Assembly (NCBI GenBank): GCA_900290095.1
Contig: OKQS01000001.1
Span: 372,001-436,000 of the forward strand
DNA length: 64,000 nt
DNA from: Khoudiadiopia massiliensis
GTDB taxonomy: Bacteria; Bacillota; Clostridia; Tissierellales; Peptoniphilaceae
Reading direction: 5' to 3'
The position numbers and the translations under genes are program-made. The notes under the pieces are model-generated. The model saw nothing but the letters and a program-made list of their open reading frames with translations, made no database searches and had not been told where the DNA came from. Below, one piece after another: positions 51,111 to 60,967 of the stretch; position 1 is the stretch's first letter; every line of letters starts with the position of its first letter.

Positions 51111-53751
51111 ACCAGCTCTTTCCTATATTAGTATATGCCGGAAGTTCCAGGTCAAATTGGCTTACCCCCTCCATTATCTTTTCCATCTCAACTGCCAGAT
51201 CCTCGGCAATTTCCTTATCAGCTTCAACTATGAGCTCATCGTGGATTTGGAGGACCAATTTAGCCTTGTTCCCATATTTCTTAACCATGTCATCAACTTT
51301 AATCATGGCAAGCTTTATGATATCCGCCGCCGTTCCCTGGATGGGTGTGTTTAAGGCTATCCTCTCCCCAAATTGCCTGATATTCCAATTTTTGCTCTTG
51401 AGCTCCGGTATCTCTCTTCTTCTCCCGTAGAAGGTGTCGACATAGCCTTTCTCATTGGCCTTTTTTACAATATCCGCCATATATTTTTTGATCTCAGGAT
51501 ATGTATCTTTATATGTTTTGATGTATTCTCCGGCTTCCTTGCGACTTATGCCCAAATCCTGGGACAGGCCATAGTCGGAGATCCCGTAAATTATTCCGAA
51601 GTTTACAGCCTTGGCCCTTGATCTTTCAAGGTCTGTGACCTGATCTATCTCCTTACCCGTAACCTCGGCGGCCGTTTTCCTGTGTATGTCAAAGCCGGCC
51701 TTAAAAGAATTTATCATTGTCCGGTCCTTGGACAAGGCCGCCAGAACCCTTAGCTCTATTTGTGAATAGTCTGCATCAATCAGAACCTTTCCCGGACCGG
51801 CCACAAATACTTTTCTCAGCTTCCTTCCGTCATCCGACCTGACAGGAATGTTCTGAAGGTTGGGCTCCGTTGATGAAATTCTGCCGGTAGCCGTAACATT
51901 TTGCCTAAAAGTGGTCCTAACCCTCGAATCCCCATCAATATATGGCTTGAAGCCGTCTATATAAGTTGAAATTAGTTTAGCCATGGACCTGTAGTTTAGA
52001 ACCGCCTCAATTATTGGGTGGTCACCTCTCATCTTTTCCAGGACGTCAGCCGATGTTGAGTAGCCCGTCTTGGTCTTCTTGCCGGGCTTTAAACCTAAAT
52101 CCTCAAAGAGAAGTTGACTCAACTGCTGGGTTGAATTTATATTGAATTTATAGCCGGCATAATCGTAGATCTCATTTTCAAAAGATTTGAGCTTGTCTTT
52201 GTAGTCTATTTCCAGCTCATCCAGGACTTTTTCATCTACAGCAATCCCGTCAGTCTCCATATCGGCCAGAACCTTGGCCAGGGGGTTTTCAATTTGATCA
52301 TAGAGTTTTATCATGTTGAGGTCTTTTAAGCGATCCCTTAAAATCTCTTCAGCTTCCACAATAGCCGTCATCAATCCGCCACAGTAGGACAAAAGTTTTT
52401 CCCGATCAATCTGATCGAATTCTTTGCGTTTTTTCCCCTTTCCCAGCAGGCCCTCCCTGTCTTCAATTGCAAGACCCAGTTCCTTGTCGGCCAGGTTGGA
52501 TATCTTGTAATTGCCTCTGTTGGGGTCAATCAAATACTCCATGAGCATTATGTCTTCATATTTTGAATTGAAGTCCAGGCCCAGCTTTTTCAAAAGAACC
52601 AGGCTTTCTTTAATGTCATATGCCAGAATTTGCAGGTCTTTTAAATTGAAAATATGTGAGAATTCAGCGACAAACTTCTCCTCATTGCCCTTTAATTCCA
52701 GGAGGTAGCTTTTCCCCTCAACCTTCCAAACACAAAAGGCCGGATCGGCATGGATATAATTTTCCCCGTCACTCAAGATGGCCAGGGCAGCCTTTTTGCA
52801 CTTGCCAATCTTTTCAGCAAGCTGAGCCCAATCTTTGGGTTTGGAAATTTGGGCATTGAACACATCTTTCTTTTCGGCCTTATCAGGGAAGAATTTTTCA
52901 GCAAAACTCCTGAATTCCAAGGTCCTGAACCTGTCCGCCAACCCCTCTTTATTTATTTGACCCGGCTTGAAATCCTCAACTTTTTCATCGAAGTCGAGAT
53001 TTCTGATAATTGTTCCCAATTTCCTGCTCATAAATGCAATATCTCTATTGTCAACCAGGTTTTCTTTGAGCTTCTTACCTGAAATATCGTCTATATTCTC
53101 ATAGACCCCCTCCAGATTTCCATAGGTCCTTATAAGTTTGAGAGCGGTCTTCTCCCCAACTCCGGGAACACCCGGGATGTTGTCTGAAGTATCCCCCTGA
53201 AGGCCCTTTACCTCGATCAGGTCCCGCGGCTTAAGCTGAAATTTGTCATATATATAATCCGGATCGACCTTTTCCAGGAGGGAAATCCCCTTTTTTGTAT
53301 ATAAAACGGTAGTTCGGTCTGATACCAACTGATAATAGTCCCGATCCCCTGTCAACAAATACGAATTAATTCCCTTATCTTCGGCAATTTTTGACAGGCT
53401 GCCAATGATATCATCTGCTTCGAAACCCTTCCTATCCAGAATTTTTACACCCATGAGTTTCAGGAGGTCCTTGAGGATTCCGAACTGGGCCCGCAACTCA
53501 TCCGGCGTCTCCTGCCTGTTGGCTTTGTATGCTTCATAATCTTTCTTTCTAAAAGAAGGTTCACTCCTGTCGAAGGCAACGGCTATGTAATCAGGTTTGA
53601 TCTCTTCCAGAGCCTTCCAATACATATTTAAGAATCCATAAACCCCATTGGTATAAATGCCGTCAGCTGTTCTTAAATCCCTTATTGCGTAAAATGCGCG
53701 AAAAATAAGGCTGGACCCGTCTATCATTAAAAAGTTTTTCTTGTCCGACAT
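51097..53751 (-). CDS. polA: DNA polymerase I
   Basis: An 884-residue repair and replication polymerase. The 5' nuclease domain (1-290) has MIDGSSLIFRAFYA and VKGLQGDTSDNIPGVPGVGEKTA in short blocks. The middle domain lacks the FDTET aspartate/glutamate motif of a proofreading exonuclease, so it is structural only, as in Taq. The polymerase domain has motif A DADYSQIELRVLA, motif B RSRAKAVNFGIIYG and motif C QIHDELIVEA. The ATG at 53751 with AAGGAGGAG was chosen; a longer frame to 53841 runs into the tRNA-Leu gene. It starts about 20 bases behind that tRNA's terminator. Confidence 0.96.
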   Translation of the reverse strand: MSDKKNFLMIDGSSLIFRAFYAIRDLRTADGIYTNGVYGFLNMYWKALEEIKPDYIAVAFDRSEPSFRKKDYEAYKANRQETPDELRAQFGILKDLLKLMGVKILDRKGFEADDIIGSLSKIAEDKGINSYLLTGDRDYYQLVSDRTTVLYTKKGISLLEKVDPDYIYDKFQLKPRDLIEVKGLQGDTSDNIPGVPGVGEKTALKLIRTYGNLEGVYENIDDISGKKLKENLVDNRDIAFMSRKLGTIIRNLDFDEKVEDFKPGQINKEGLADRFRTLEFRSFAEKFFPDKAEKKDVFNAQISKPKDWAQLAEKIGKCKKAALAILSDGENYIHADPAFCVWKVEGKSYLLELKGNEEKFVAEFSHIFNLKDLQILAYDIKESLVLLKKLGLDFNSKYEDIMLMEYLIDPNRGNYKISNLADKELGLAIEDREGLLGKGKKRKEFDQIDREKLLSYCGGLMTAIVEAEEILRDRLKDLNMIKLYDQIENPLAKVLADMETDGIAVDEKVLDELEIDYKDKLKSFENEIYDYAGYKFNINSTQQLSQLLFEDLGLKPGKKTKTGYSTSADVLEKMRGDHPIIEAVLNYRSMAKLISTYIDGFKPYIDGDSRVRTTFRQNVTATGRISSTEPNLQNIPVRSDDGRKLRKVFVAGPGKVLIDADYSQIELRVLAALSKDRTMINSFKAGFDIHRKTAAEVTGKEIDQVTDLERSRAKAVNFGIIYGISDYGLSQDLGISRKEAGEYIKTYKDTYPEIKKYMADIVKKANEKGYVDTFYGRRREIPELKSKNWNIRQFGERIALNTPIQGTAADIIKLAMIKVDDMVKKYGNKAKLVLQIHDELIVEADKEIAEDLAVEMEKIMEGVSQFDLELPAYTNIGKSWYEAK

Positions 53752-53769
53752 AAGCTCCTCCTTAATCCT

Positions 53770-53798
53770 ATAAAAAAAGCCACGCTCTCGGCGTGGCC
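53770..53798 (-). terminator. Terminator of tRNA-Leu(CAA)
   Basis: On the minus strand GCCACGC-CGAGA-GCGTGGC followed by TTTTTTT. Ends 20 bases before the polA ATG. Confidence 0.9.
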
Positions 53799-53799
53799 A

Positions 53800-53884
53800 T
53801 GCTGGTGGTGGGACTTGAACCCACACGCGGTTGAACCGCAACAGATTTTGAGTCTATCTCGTCTGCCAATTCCGACACACCAGC
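53800..53884 (-). tRNA. tRNA-Leu (anticodon CAA)
   Basis: An 85-nt class II tRNA. Acceptor GCTGGTG/CACCAGC, anticodon loop CTCAAAA gives CAA, variable arm TTGCGGTTCAACCGC, T loop TTCAAGT. CCA is not encoded. Confidence 0.94.
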
Positions 53885-53894
53885 CTACCCGAAA

Positions 53895-53923
53895 ATGATA
53901 ACAAAAAATACGAACAAATGCAA
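53895..53923 (-). promoter_or_regulatory. Promoter of tRNA-Leu(CAA)
   Basis: On the minus strand TTGCAT (53923-53918), 17 bases, TATCAT (53900-53895), with an extended TG before the -10, about 10 bases before the tRNA. Confidence 0.8.
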
Positions 53924-53941
53924 TCTTGAAATAAGATGACT

Positions 53942-53970
53942 TTGATATATCCGGCCCGGTACTTTAAAAT
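53942..53970 (+). promoter_or_regulatory. Promoter of the UvrD-like helicase gene
   Basis: TTGATA (53942-53947), 17 bases, TAAAAT (53965-53970), 25 bases before the ATG; divergent from the tRNA-Leu promoter 19 bases away. Confidence 0.8.
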
Positions 53971-53995
53971 TAATAATGTTTAGACAGGAGATATC

Positions 53996-55858
53996 ATGGA
54001 ACTATCAAAAGCCCAACAAAAAGCCTGCTCCCATTATAAGGGGCCCTGCCTGGTCCTGGCTGTTCCCGGTGCCGGAAAGACAACAGTTCTGCTGCACAGG
54101 CTGGAAAATCTTATTCAACTGGGGGTAAGGCCTGAAAATATAGCATCATTGACTTTTTCCAACATGCAGGCAAGGGATATGAGAAAGCGATTTGTCAAAA
54201 AATATCCCAAGGCTACTTCTATGACCTTCTCCACTATCCATGCCTTTTGTTACAGGATAATCCTGAAATATGCCAAAAATCAGGGCCTGAAAGTCAACCT
54301 GATCGAGGGCTCCGGCCAATGGAACAAGTATAAAATTCTTTCCGGCCTTTTCTATAGCATGAAAAAAAGGCCAATTACTGATGAGGAGTTTGAATCTTTT
54401 TTCAGAATTGACGGCTTTTTAAAGAACTCTCTAATGTCCTATGACCAATATAAGGCGAAAATTGACCGGCCCTTTCACAAATTTGAGGAGCTCTCTGCCC
54501 AATACCGGAACTTTAAGGCGGAAAGAAACCTGATAGACTTCGATGATATGCTGATCATGGCCTTGGGGATATTGGATAAGGATCCCGACATGCTGGAAAA
54601 GCTCAGGGCTCGCTTCAATTTCTACCAGATCGACGAGGCCCAGGATACTTCCCCTATCCAGTTTAGAATAATAGAAAAGCTTGTCGCCCCGGATAATAAC
54701 CTCTTTATGGTTGCAGATGACGATCAAACCATTTATGGCTTTAGAGGGGCAGATCCCTCTTATCTTCTGCGCTTCAAGGAACTCTACCCACAAGCTGAGA
54801 TTATTTCCATGGAGGATAACTACAGGTCCAGCAAAAATATAGTGAACTTGGCAGCAAATTTTATCCAATTCAATGAAAGCCGCTACAACAAAAGGCCCAC
54901 ATCCGTTATGGCCGAAAACGAGAAGATCCGCCTCTTTAATTTATCCAACCTCAAAGAGGAGCTTATCCTATTGAAAAATGAGGTCCCCAAGGACTTGGAA
55001 AGCGGAGACTGCGCCATCCTTTTCAGGAACAATCTTTCCTTGATCGGACCGGCTAATCTCTTCTATGAAATGGGGATTCCTTTCAGCATTTCAGCCAATG
55101 ACAAGCGTTTTTTCAACAATCCCGTCTTTCTGGACTTGAAGGATATCCTCTATTTTGCGATTCACCCGGATGACCTGGAGACTTTTAAGAGGATTTACTA
55201 TAAATTCAACAGCTATATAAAAAAATCATTTATCCAAGCCTTGGAATTAACTGATCCCACGGAAGCTGTCCTGGACCGACTTTTGGACCTGGATGCATGT
55301 CAAAACTCATTCTATAAAGAAAAGATAGGCTACCTCCAATATGAATTTGATAGGATACCCAAGCTCAAGGCAAAAGAAGCCTTGGAAGAAATTGACAAGT
55401 TTTCCGGCTACGGCTCATATTTAAAAGAAAAAGACAAGGTCAACGCAAATTCAGGAGGCGGAGGGCCAAGGGTAATGGAGACCATGAAGTCCCTGGCTGG
55501 GGCACATATGTCTATCGTTGAATTTCTAGATCATATTGAGAAGTTAAAAACTGCTTTTCATGACAAAGCTTCCGGTGCTGAGGCCCTGCAGCTTTCGACT
55601 ATACACGGGTCCAAGGGCCTGGAATACGACACCGTCTGGCTAATTGACCTTATCCAGGGTGAATTCCCGTCAAACGGGGCCATTCAGGCGGACAAGCCTT
55701 ACAGGAATATGCTTTTGGAAGAAGAAAGGCGGCTCTTTTATGTCGGCATGACCCGGGCTCGGTCAAGGCTCAGGCTGGTTGGGATTGAAAGCCTTAACGG
55801 AATAGAGTACGGCTGCTCACAATTTTTGGATGAAATTAAAAAAAGAGGCCGGAAATAG
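53996..55858 (+). CDS. UvrD/PcrA-like superfamily 1 helicase
   Basis: A 620-residue 3'-5' DNA helicase. Motif I is VPGAGKTTVL, Ia LTFSNMQARDMRKR, II IDEAQDTS, III ADDDQTIYGFRGA, IV NYRSSKNIV, V STIHGSKGLEYDTVWL, VI RRLFYVGMTRAR; all are intact. It is shorter than PcrA/UvrD (about 720-740) and lacks their C-terminal tail, so it is a short UvrD paralogue and not clearly PcrA. CAGGAGAT precedes the ATG. It is transcribed alone on the plus strand and ends 13 bases before the convergent metallophosphoesterase gene with no terminator between them. Confidence 0.9.
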   Translation: MELSKAQQKACSHYKGPCLVLAVPGAGKTTVLLHRLENLIQLGVRPENIASLTFSNMQARDMRKRFVKKYPKATSMTFSTIHAFCYRIILKYAKNQGLKVNLIEGSGQWNKYKILSGLFYSMKKRPITDEEFESFFRIDGFLKNSLMSYDQYKAKIDRPFHKFEELSAQYRNFKAERNLIDFDDMLIMALGILDKDPDMLEKLRARFNFYQIDEAQDTSPIQFRIIEKLVAPDNNLFMVADDDQTIYGFRGADPSYLLRFKELYPQAEIISMEDNYRSSKNIVNLAANFIQFNESRYNKRPTSVMAENEKIRLFNLSNLKEELILLKNEVPKDLESGDCAILFRNNLSLIGPANLFYEMGIPFSISANDKRFFNNPVFLDLKDILYFAIHPDDLETFKRIYYKFNSYIKKSFIQALELTDPTEAVLDRLLDLDACQNSFYKEKIGYLQYEFDRIPKLKAKEALEEIDKFSGYGSYLKEKDKVNANSGGGGPRVMETMKSLAGAHMSIVEFLDHIEKLKTAFHDKASGAEALQLSTIHGSKGLEYDTVWLIDLIQGEFPSNGAIQADKPYRNMLLEEERRLFYVGMTRARSRLRLVGIESLNGIEYGCSQFLDEIKKRGRK

Positions 55859-55871
55859 CCTTTTTGTTGAG

Positions 55872-56429
55872 CTATACCGACCCCTCGGGTCTTTTGCTTC
55901 TCTGGCTGTCCTTGCGATTTATGGTCACCAATTCATCGAAGGTTACAGGTTTAAAGTTTGTAATATCCACTCCGCAGTTCAGGGCTTTAAAGAGTTTCCT
56001 GGCCCTTTCCTGGGTTACTGAGGGATGATTATGTATATGTCCGTAAATATGCCAGCTTCCATAATAAAAGCCGTCCCATTCCAGTATCGGATAATGAAAA
56101 AGGACTATCCTATGGCCCGAATCCTCAATAACCATGTAATCCGCAATTTCTTTGAAAAACTCCTTGGCCTTTGCATTTTCCAAAATCACCTTGTCGTGGT
56201 TGCCGCAAATCAGATGGAGCCTTCCTTTGAGCCTCTTCAGGTAGGGAATCGGATCGGCCTTCTTGCAGATCAGGTCTCCAATGATGTAGACATCGTCCCA
56301 ATCCTCCACCTGTTTATTCCAGTTCCTGATCATCAACTCATCCATATCATCCCCGCTTTTAAAGGGCCTATGGCTTAGATTGATCATTCTCCCGTCTCCA
56401 AAATGGCAGTCGGCTATATAATAGTTCAT
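55872..56429 (-). CDS. Calcineurin-like metallophosphoesterase
   Basis: A 185-residue cytoplasmic phosphoesterase. The metal-binding motifs are in order: YIADCHFGD, DDVYIIGDLI, CGNHDK, FHYPILEWDG, HIYGHIHNH. This set matches a small group sometimes annotated as a phosphoesterase or metallophosphatase with unknown substrate. The ATG at 56429 has AGAGGA upstream and follows the pseudouridine synthase gene by 19 bases. Substrate unknown. Confidence 0.88.
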   Translation of the reverse strand: MNYYIADCHFGDGRMINLSHRPFKSGDDMDELMIRNWNKQVEDWDDVYIIGDLICKKADPIPYLKRLKGRLHLICGNHDKVILENAKAKEFFKEIADYMVIEDSGHRIVLFHYPILEWDGFYYGSWHIYGHIHNHPSVTQERARKLFKALNCGVDITNFKPVTFDELVTINRKDSQRSKRPEGSV

Positions 56430-56448
56430 CAAATCCTCTTCCCGAAAA

Positions 56449-57156
56449 CTAACCCAAATAGGCATTAAGATTTTCTACTTCCCAATCTTCAAGCTGCCTG
56501 TATTCTCCAATTTTAAGTTGCCCCAATTCCAAAGAACCCATGCTGAGTCTTTTGAGTTTCAGAACCTTTTTACCGCATGCTCCGAACATCCTCTTGACCT
56601 GGTGGTACTTTCCTTCTCTTATGGTCACAATAGCCTGATTGTCTTCCAATATCTCCAAATCGGCCGGAAGACTGAGTTTCCCTTCAGGGACCAACATTAT
56701 GCCCTGTTCAAAACGCTCTATATCCCTCCTGTCACAGGGAAGGTCCAGTTGGGCAAGGTACTTTTTAGGTACGTGCTTCTTGGGACTCAAAAGCCTGTGG
56801 GCCAGCTTACCGTCATTGGTGATCAGAGCCAGGCCGCTGGTATCCATATCCAGCCTACCAACCGGGAAAAGCCCCTTTCTCCTATCCTCAGGACCTATAA
56901 GATCTATAACCGTTTGTCTCCTATCCCTGCTTGCGGAAATATAGCCGGGCGGCTTATATAGAAGGTAATAAACATAGGGCTTGACCTCAACCTGCTTGGT
57001 GTCGATTTCAATTATCGCATCTTCTTCGACCTTGGTCTTGCCCTTTATAACAGTTTCCCCGTCAACCTTAACCCTGCCCTCACTAATTAGATCATTAACT
57101 TCTTTTCTTGAGCCGTGGCCTGCATTGGCAAGGATTTTATCTAAGCGAATTTTCAT
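56449..57156 (-). CDS. rsuA: RsuA-family 16S rRNA pseudouridine synthase
   Basis: A 235-residue protein with an N-terminal S4 RNA-binding domain (RLDKILANAGHGSRKEVNDLI) and the catalytic domain with KPPGYISA, PVGRLDMDTSGLALITNDG (catalytic Asp in GRLD) and KYHQVKRMFGACGKKV. The combination and length fit RsuA, which modifies 16S rRNA U516, but RluB/E/F members share these motifs; the symbol is a best guess. It lies 39 bases after the response regulator and 19 before the phosphoesterase. Confidence 0.85.
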   Translation of the reverse strand: MKIRLDKILANAGHGSRKEVNDLISEGRVKVDGETVIKGKTKVEEDAIIEIDTKQVEVKPYVYYLLYKPPGYISASRDRRQTVIDLIGPEDRRKGLFPVGRLDMDTSGLALITNDGKLAHRLLSPKKHVPKKYLAQLDLPCDRRDIERFEQGIMLVPEGKLSLPADLEILEDNQAIVTIREGKYHQVKRMFGACGKKVLKLKRLSMGSLELGQLKIGEYRQLEDWEVENLNAYLG

Positions 57157-57195
57157 AAAACCGCCTTCTATTCAACGATAATGCTTTTTTGCCTC

Positions 57196-57894
57196 TCATT
57201 GGTCAGGCTTCTTGTCATCTATGTAATTGAAAATATAGCCCTGCCTCCACCTGGTTTCTATGAGGCTATCCTGACCCAGGTCTGAGAGCTTTTCCCTCAA
57301 TCTTCTTATATAGACATCAACCGTCCTCAAGCTGGCGTCCCCTTGTCCGGGCCAGAGATCTTCGGCCAGCATTTCCCTTGAGAAAATTTTTCCCATATTT
57401 CCTGAAAGGATGAAGAGGAGTTCGAACTCCTTGGATGTAAGGGCAATGCTTATTCCTTTTAAGCTTATCTCATGTTTAATCAAATCCAGATTCAGGGGCC
57501 CTCTTTTGAGCATATAAGATTCTTCACTTGTTGAGCTTTTCATGATCCTTTTAAGGGCCCTTATCCTAGCTTTAAGCTCAAGAAAATCAATGGGATAGGT
57601 CATAAAATCCTCAGCTCCGTATTCAAGACAGAGTACGGCGGTTTTGGCCTGCTTGTCCTGAGATAAAATGATGATTGGAATTGAAAAGGATTCTTTGATT
57701 GTTCTTATGGCCTGAGGGATTTCTCCGTCCTTCAGCACATTTCCCATAAGGATTAAATCCACTTTCAAGTTTCCAAGTTTTGACAATGAGGACTCAAGGC
57801 TGTCATCGATAAATATCCTATCTCCGTCCCTTTCAAAACTATATTTAATATTATTGATCAGCTCCTGATCGGTATGGAGAAGCAAGATTTCCAT
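57196..57894 (-). CDS. Atypical OmpR-family response regulator
   Basis: A 232-residue regulator with an N-terminal receiver-like domain and a C-terminal winged helix (about 130-225: ALTSKEFELLFILSGN, SREMLAEDLWPG, RTVDVYIRRLREKL, TRWRQGYIF). The phosphorylation site is lost: the aspartate of DLILLD is Gly51 (DLILMGN), the acidic pair is HTD (7-9) and the switch lysine is Tyr100 (MTYPID). No histidine kinase gene is adjacent. The ATG at 57894 has AAAGGGG upstream. It probably acts without phosphorylation; target genes unknown. Confidence 0.85.
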   Translation of the reverse strand: MEILLLHTDQELINNIKYSFERDGDRIFIDDSLESSLSKLGNLKVDLILMGNVLKDGEIPQAIRTIKESFSIPIIILSQDKQAKTAVLCLEYGAEDFMTYPIDFLELKARIRALKRIMKSSTSEESYMLKRGPLNLDLIKHEISLKGISIALTSKEFELLFILSGNMGKIFSREMLAEDLWPGQGDASLRTVDVYIRRLREKLSDLGQDSLIETRWRQGYIFNYIDDKKPDQ

Positions 57895-58020
57895 ATCCAC
57901 CCCTTTGCTATAAGGCATCTGCAATTAGATTATTTTATGTCATACTATTATTAATAGCACAAAACTAATTTTTTTTCATTTATTCTTTTTAATTTTTATT
58001 GTCGACCCTGCTTTTATTAA

Positions 58021-58053
58021 GAGACCGCCGCCCATAAATTTGGCGGCGGTCTT
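58021..58053 (-). terminator. Hairpin after the ArpU-like gene
   Basis: Perfect 10-bp GC-rich stem GACCGCCGCC / GGCGGCGGTC (58023-58032, 58042-58051) with a 9-base AT loop; the following tract on the minus strand is only TCTCTTAATA, so efficiency is uncertain. The rest of 57925-58086 shows nothing else. Confidence 0.6.
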
Positions 58054-58086
58054 AGCTTCAAATTAAATTTCAGTTAAATAAATTCT

Positions 58087-58563
58087 TTAATTTATTAGGG
58101 TTCTCCCGCCCGTCAGCCTTTCGTATTCTTCTACAAGCTCGTCAATTATTCGGTCATGAAGGCGGTAGTAGGTTGAACGTGAACAATAGAGTGCGTCACA
58201 AACCCTACCAACAGTCAAGTTTTCAAAATACCTCAATTGTAAGAGCTTTACATGGTCTTCGCTTATAGAAAGCAGAAGAAGTTTAACGAACTGTATTTTT
58301 ATATTTATATCTCTTATCTTGCTCAGGACGTTCTCCTGCTCCAATATCAGGGTTTCTTCAATAGAGGTGGGTCTTATTTTGCTACTCGCACGTTCGGTAT
58401 TTAATGCCATAACACCGCCGCTCTCTTTTCTTGCCTTGTAATCGCTCTGCCACTCTCTGATAGTTTCGTCATTTTTTATCCGGTTATACTTTTCAACGTT
58501 TGACCTGTGTTCTTTCAGCATCTTGATTACTAACGTCTTGGTACTTGCTTGTGTATTTTCCAT
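58087..58563 (-). CDS. Phage-type transcription regulator, ArpU/RinA-like (sigma-70 region 4-like)
   Basis: A 158-residue basic protein. The C-terminal third (about 105-150: HVKLLQLRYFENLTVGRVCD, CSRSTYYRLHDRIIDELVE) is a sigma region 4-type helix-turn-helix like the late regulators ArpU and RinA of Gram-positive phages. The N-terminal part is helical with no known domain. AAAGGAATG precedes the ATG. No phage structural or integrase genes are near; it may be a relic or an independent regulator. I am unsure of its exact family. Confidence 0.62.
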   Translation of the reverse strand: MENTQASTKTLVIKMLKEHRSNVEKYNRIKNDETIREWQSDYKARKESGGVMALNTERASSKIRPTSIEETLILEQENVLSKIRDINIKIQFVKLLLLSISEDHVKLLQLRYFENLTVGRVCDALYCSRSTYYRLHDRIIDELVEEYERLTGGRTLIN

Positions 58564-58731
58564 AATTCATTCCTTTCTCAAGATTGGATTTTTTCCGATA
58601 TTATGCACATAAGCTGATAGCCTATCCAATTATTGAAAATTATATATTAAAATACAGCTTTATACATCTTGTGCTCTGAGAAAGGTACGTTTTAAGGCGT
58701 TTTGAAACAGTTTGTCACAATATAAAACGGA

Positions 58732-58768
58732 AAAATATAAAAATTGGCCCGACCTAAGGCCGGACCAA
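58732..58768 (-). terminator. Terminator of groESL
   Basis: On the minus strand TTGGTCCGGCC..GGTCGGGCCAA followed by TTTTTATATTTTT. The gap 58564-58731 otherwise shows only AT-rich leader sequence of the ArpU-like gene. Confidence 0.78.
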
Positions 58769-58799
58769 CTTTTCCCTTATTTTTACCTGTATTTTCTAA

Positions 58800-60449
<1,650 letters not shown>

Positions 60450-60493
60450 TTATGTCGTCGTTTAACTTCTAAAATATATTTGAAAATTTCCTA

Positions 60494-60778
60494 CTATTCA
60501 GATACAACCGCAAGAACATCTTCCAGCTTAATAACTATATACTCAACGCCGTCCAACTTAACATCTGTTCCGGCATACTTTGAATATATAACGTGATCTC
60601 CTTCTTTTACGCTGCCCTTTAAATCCTTATCATTGTCAATCTTATTTGATATGGCAACAACTTCAGCATACTGGGGCTGTTCCTGGGCGGAAGCCGGAAG
60701 GACTATTCCGGAAGCTGTTTTTTCTTCTTTTTCAAGCTTTTTAATTACTATTCTCTCTCCTAAGGGTCTTAACTGCAT
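60494..60778 (-). CDS. groS: Co-chaperonin GroES (10 kDa)
   Basis: A 94-residue lid protein. It has MQLRPLGERIVIKKLEKEEKTAS, GIVLPASAQEQPQ (mobile loop) and the C-terminal IVIKLEDVLAV. The ATG at 60778 has AAAGGAGG upstream; a TTG further upstream is in frame but has no such site. First gene of groES-groEL with CIRCE in the leader. Confidence 0.97.
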   Translation of the reverse strand: MQLRPLGERIVIKKLEKEEKTASGIVLPASAQEQPQYAEVVAISNKIDNDKDLKGSVKEGDHVIYSKYAGTDVKLDGVEYIVIKLEDVLAVVSE

Positions 60779-60827
60779 TATTGCCTCCTTTAAACTCAAT
60801 ACTGAAAAATACAGTTTTTCTTATGTT

Positions 60828-60854
60828 TTGTCACTCAATTAATTAGAGTGCTAA
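60828..60854 (-). promoter_or_regulatory. CIRCE operator (HrcA site) of groESL
   Basis: On the minus strand TTAGCACTC-9 bases-GAGTGACAA; consensus is TTAGCACTC-N9-GAGTGCTAA, so 16 of 18 positions match. It lies in the groES leader just downstream of the promoter, indicating heat-shock repression by HrcA (gene not in the window). Confidence 0.93.
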
Positions 60855-60865
60855 CAGCTATGTAT

Positions 60866-60894
60866 ATGGTACACAAAAAAGTAAGACTTTGCAA
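60866..60894 (-). promoter_or_regulatory. Promoter of groESL
   Basis: On the minus strand TTGCAA (60894-60889), 17 bases, TACCAT (60871-60866), 12 bases upstream of CIRCE. Confidence 0.75.
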
Positions 60895-60902
60895 GTTTTT
60901 TT

Positions 60903-60931
60903 CAAAAATAAAAGAGAGTCTCCTCTCTTTT
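60903..60931 (-). terminator. Terminator of the sortase gene
   Basis: AAAAGAGAG-TCTC-CTCTCTTTT hairpin followed on the minus strand by ATTTTTG. Confidence 0.85.
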
Positions 60932-60967
60932 AAATGTGGTTAAAAATATTATGTTATATACTAAATC

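Noticed and set aside
53752-53841. N-terminal extension of PolA
   Set aside because: It would translate tRNA-Leu and its terminator; the ATG at 53751 has AAGGAGGAG.
57895-58086. A riboswitch or small RNA in the gap before the response regulator
   Set aside because: Only a single GC-rich hairpin is seen; no conserved aptamer pattern that I can recognise.
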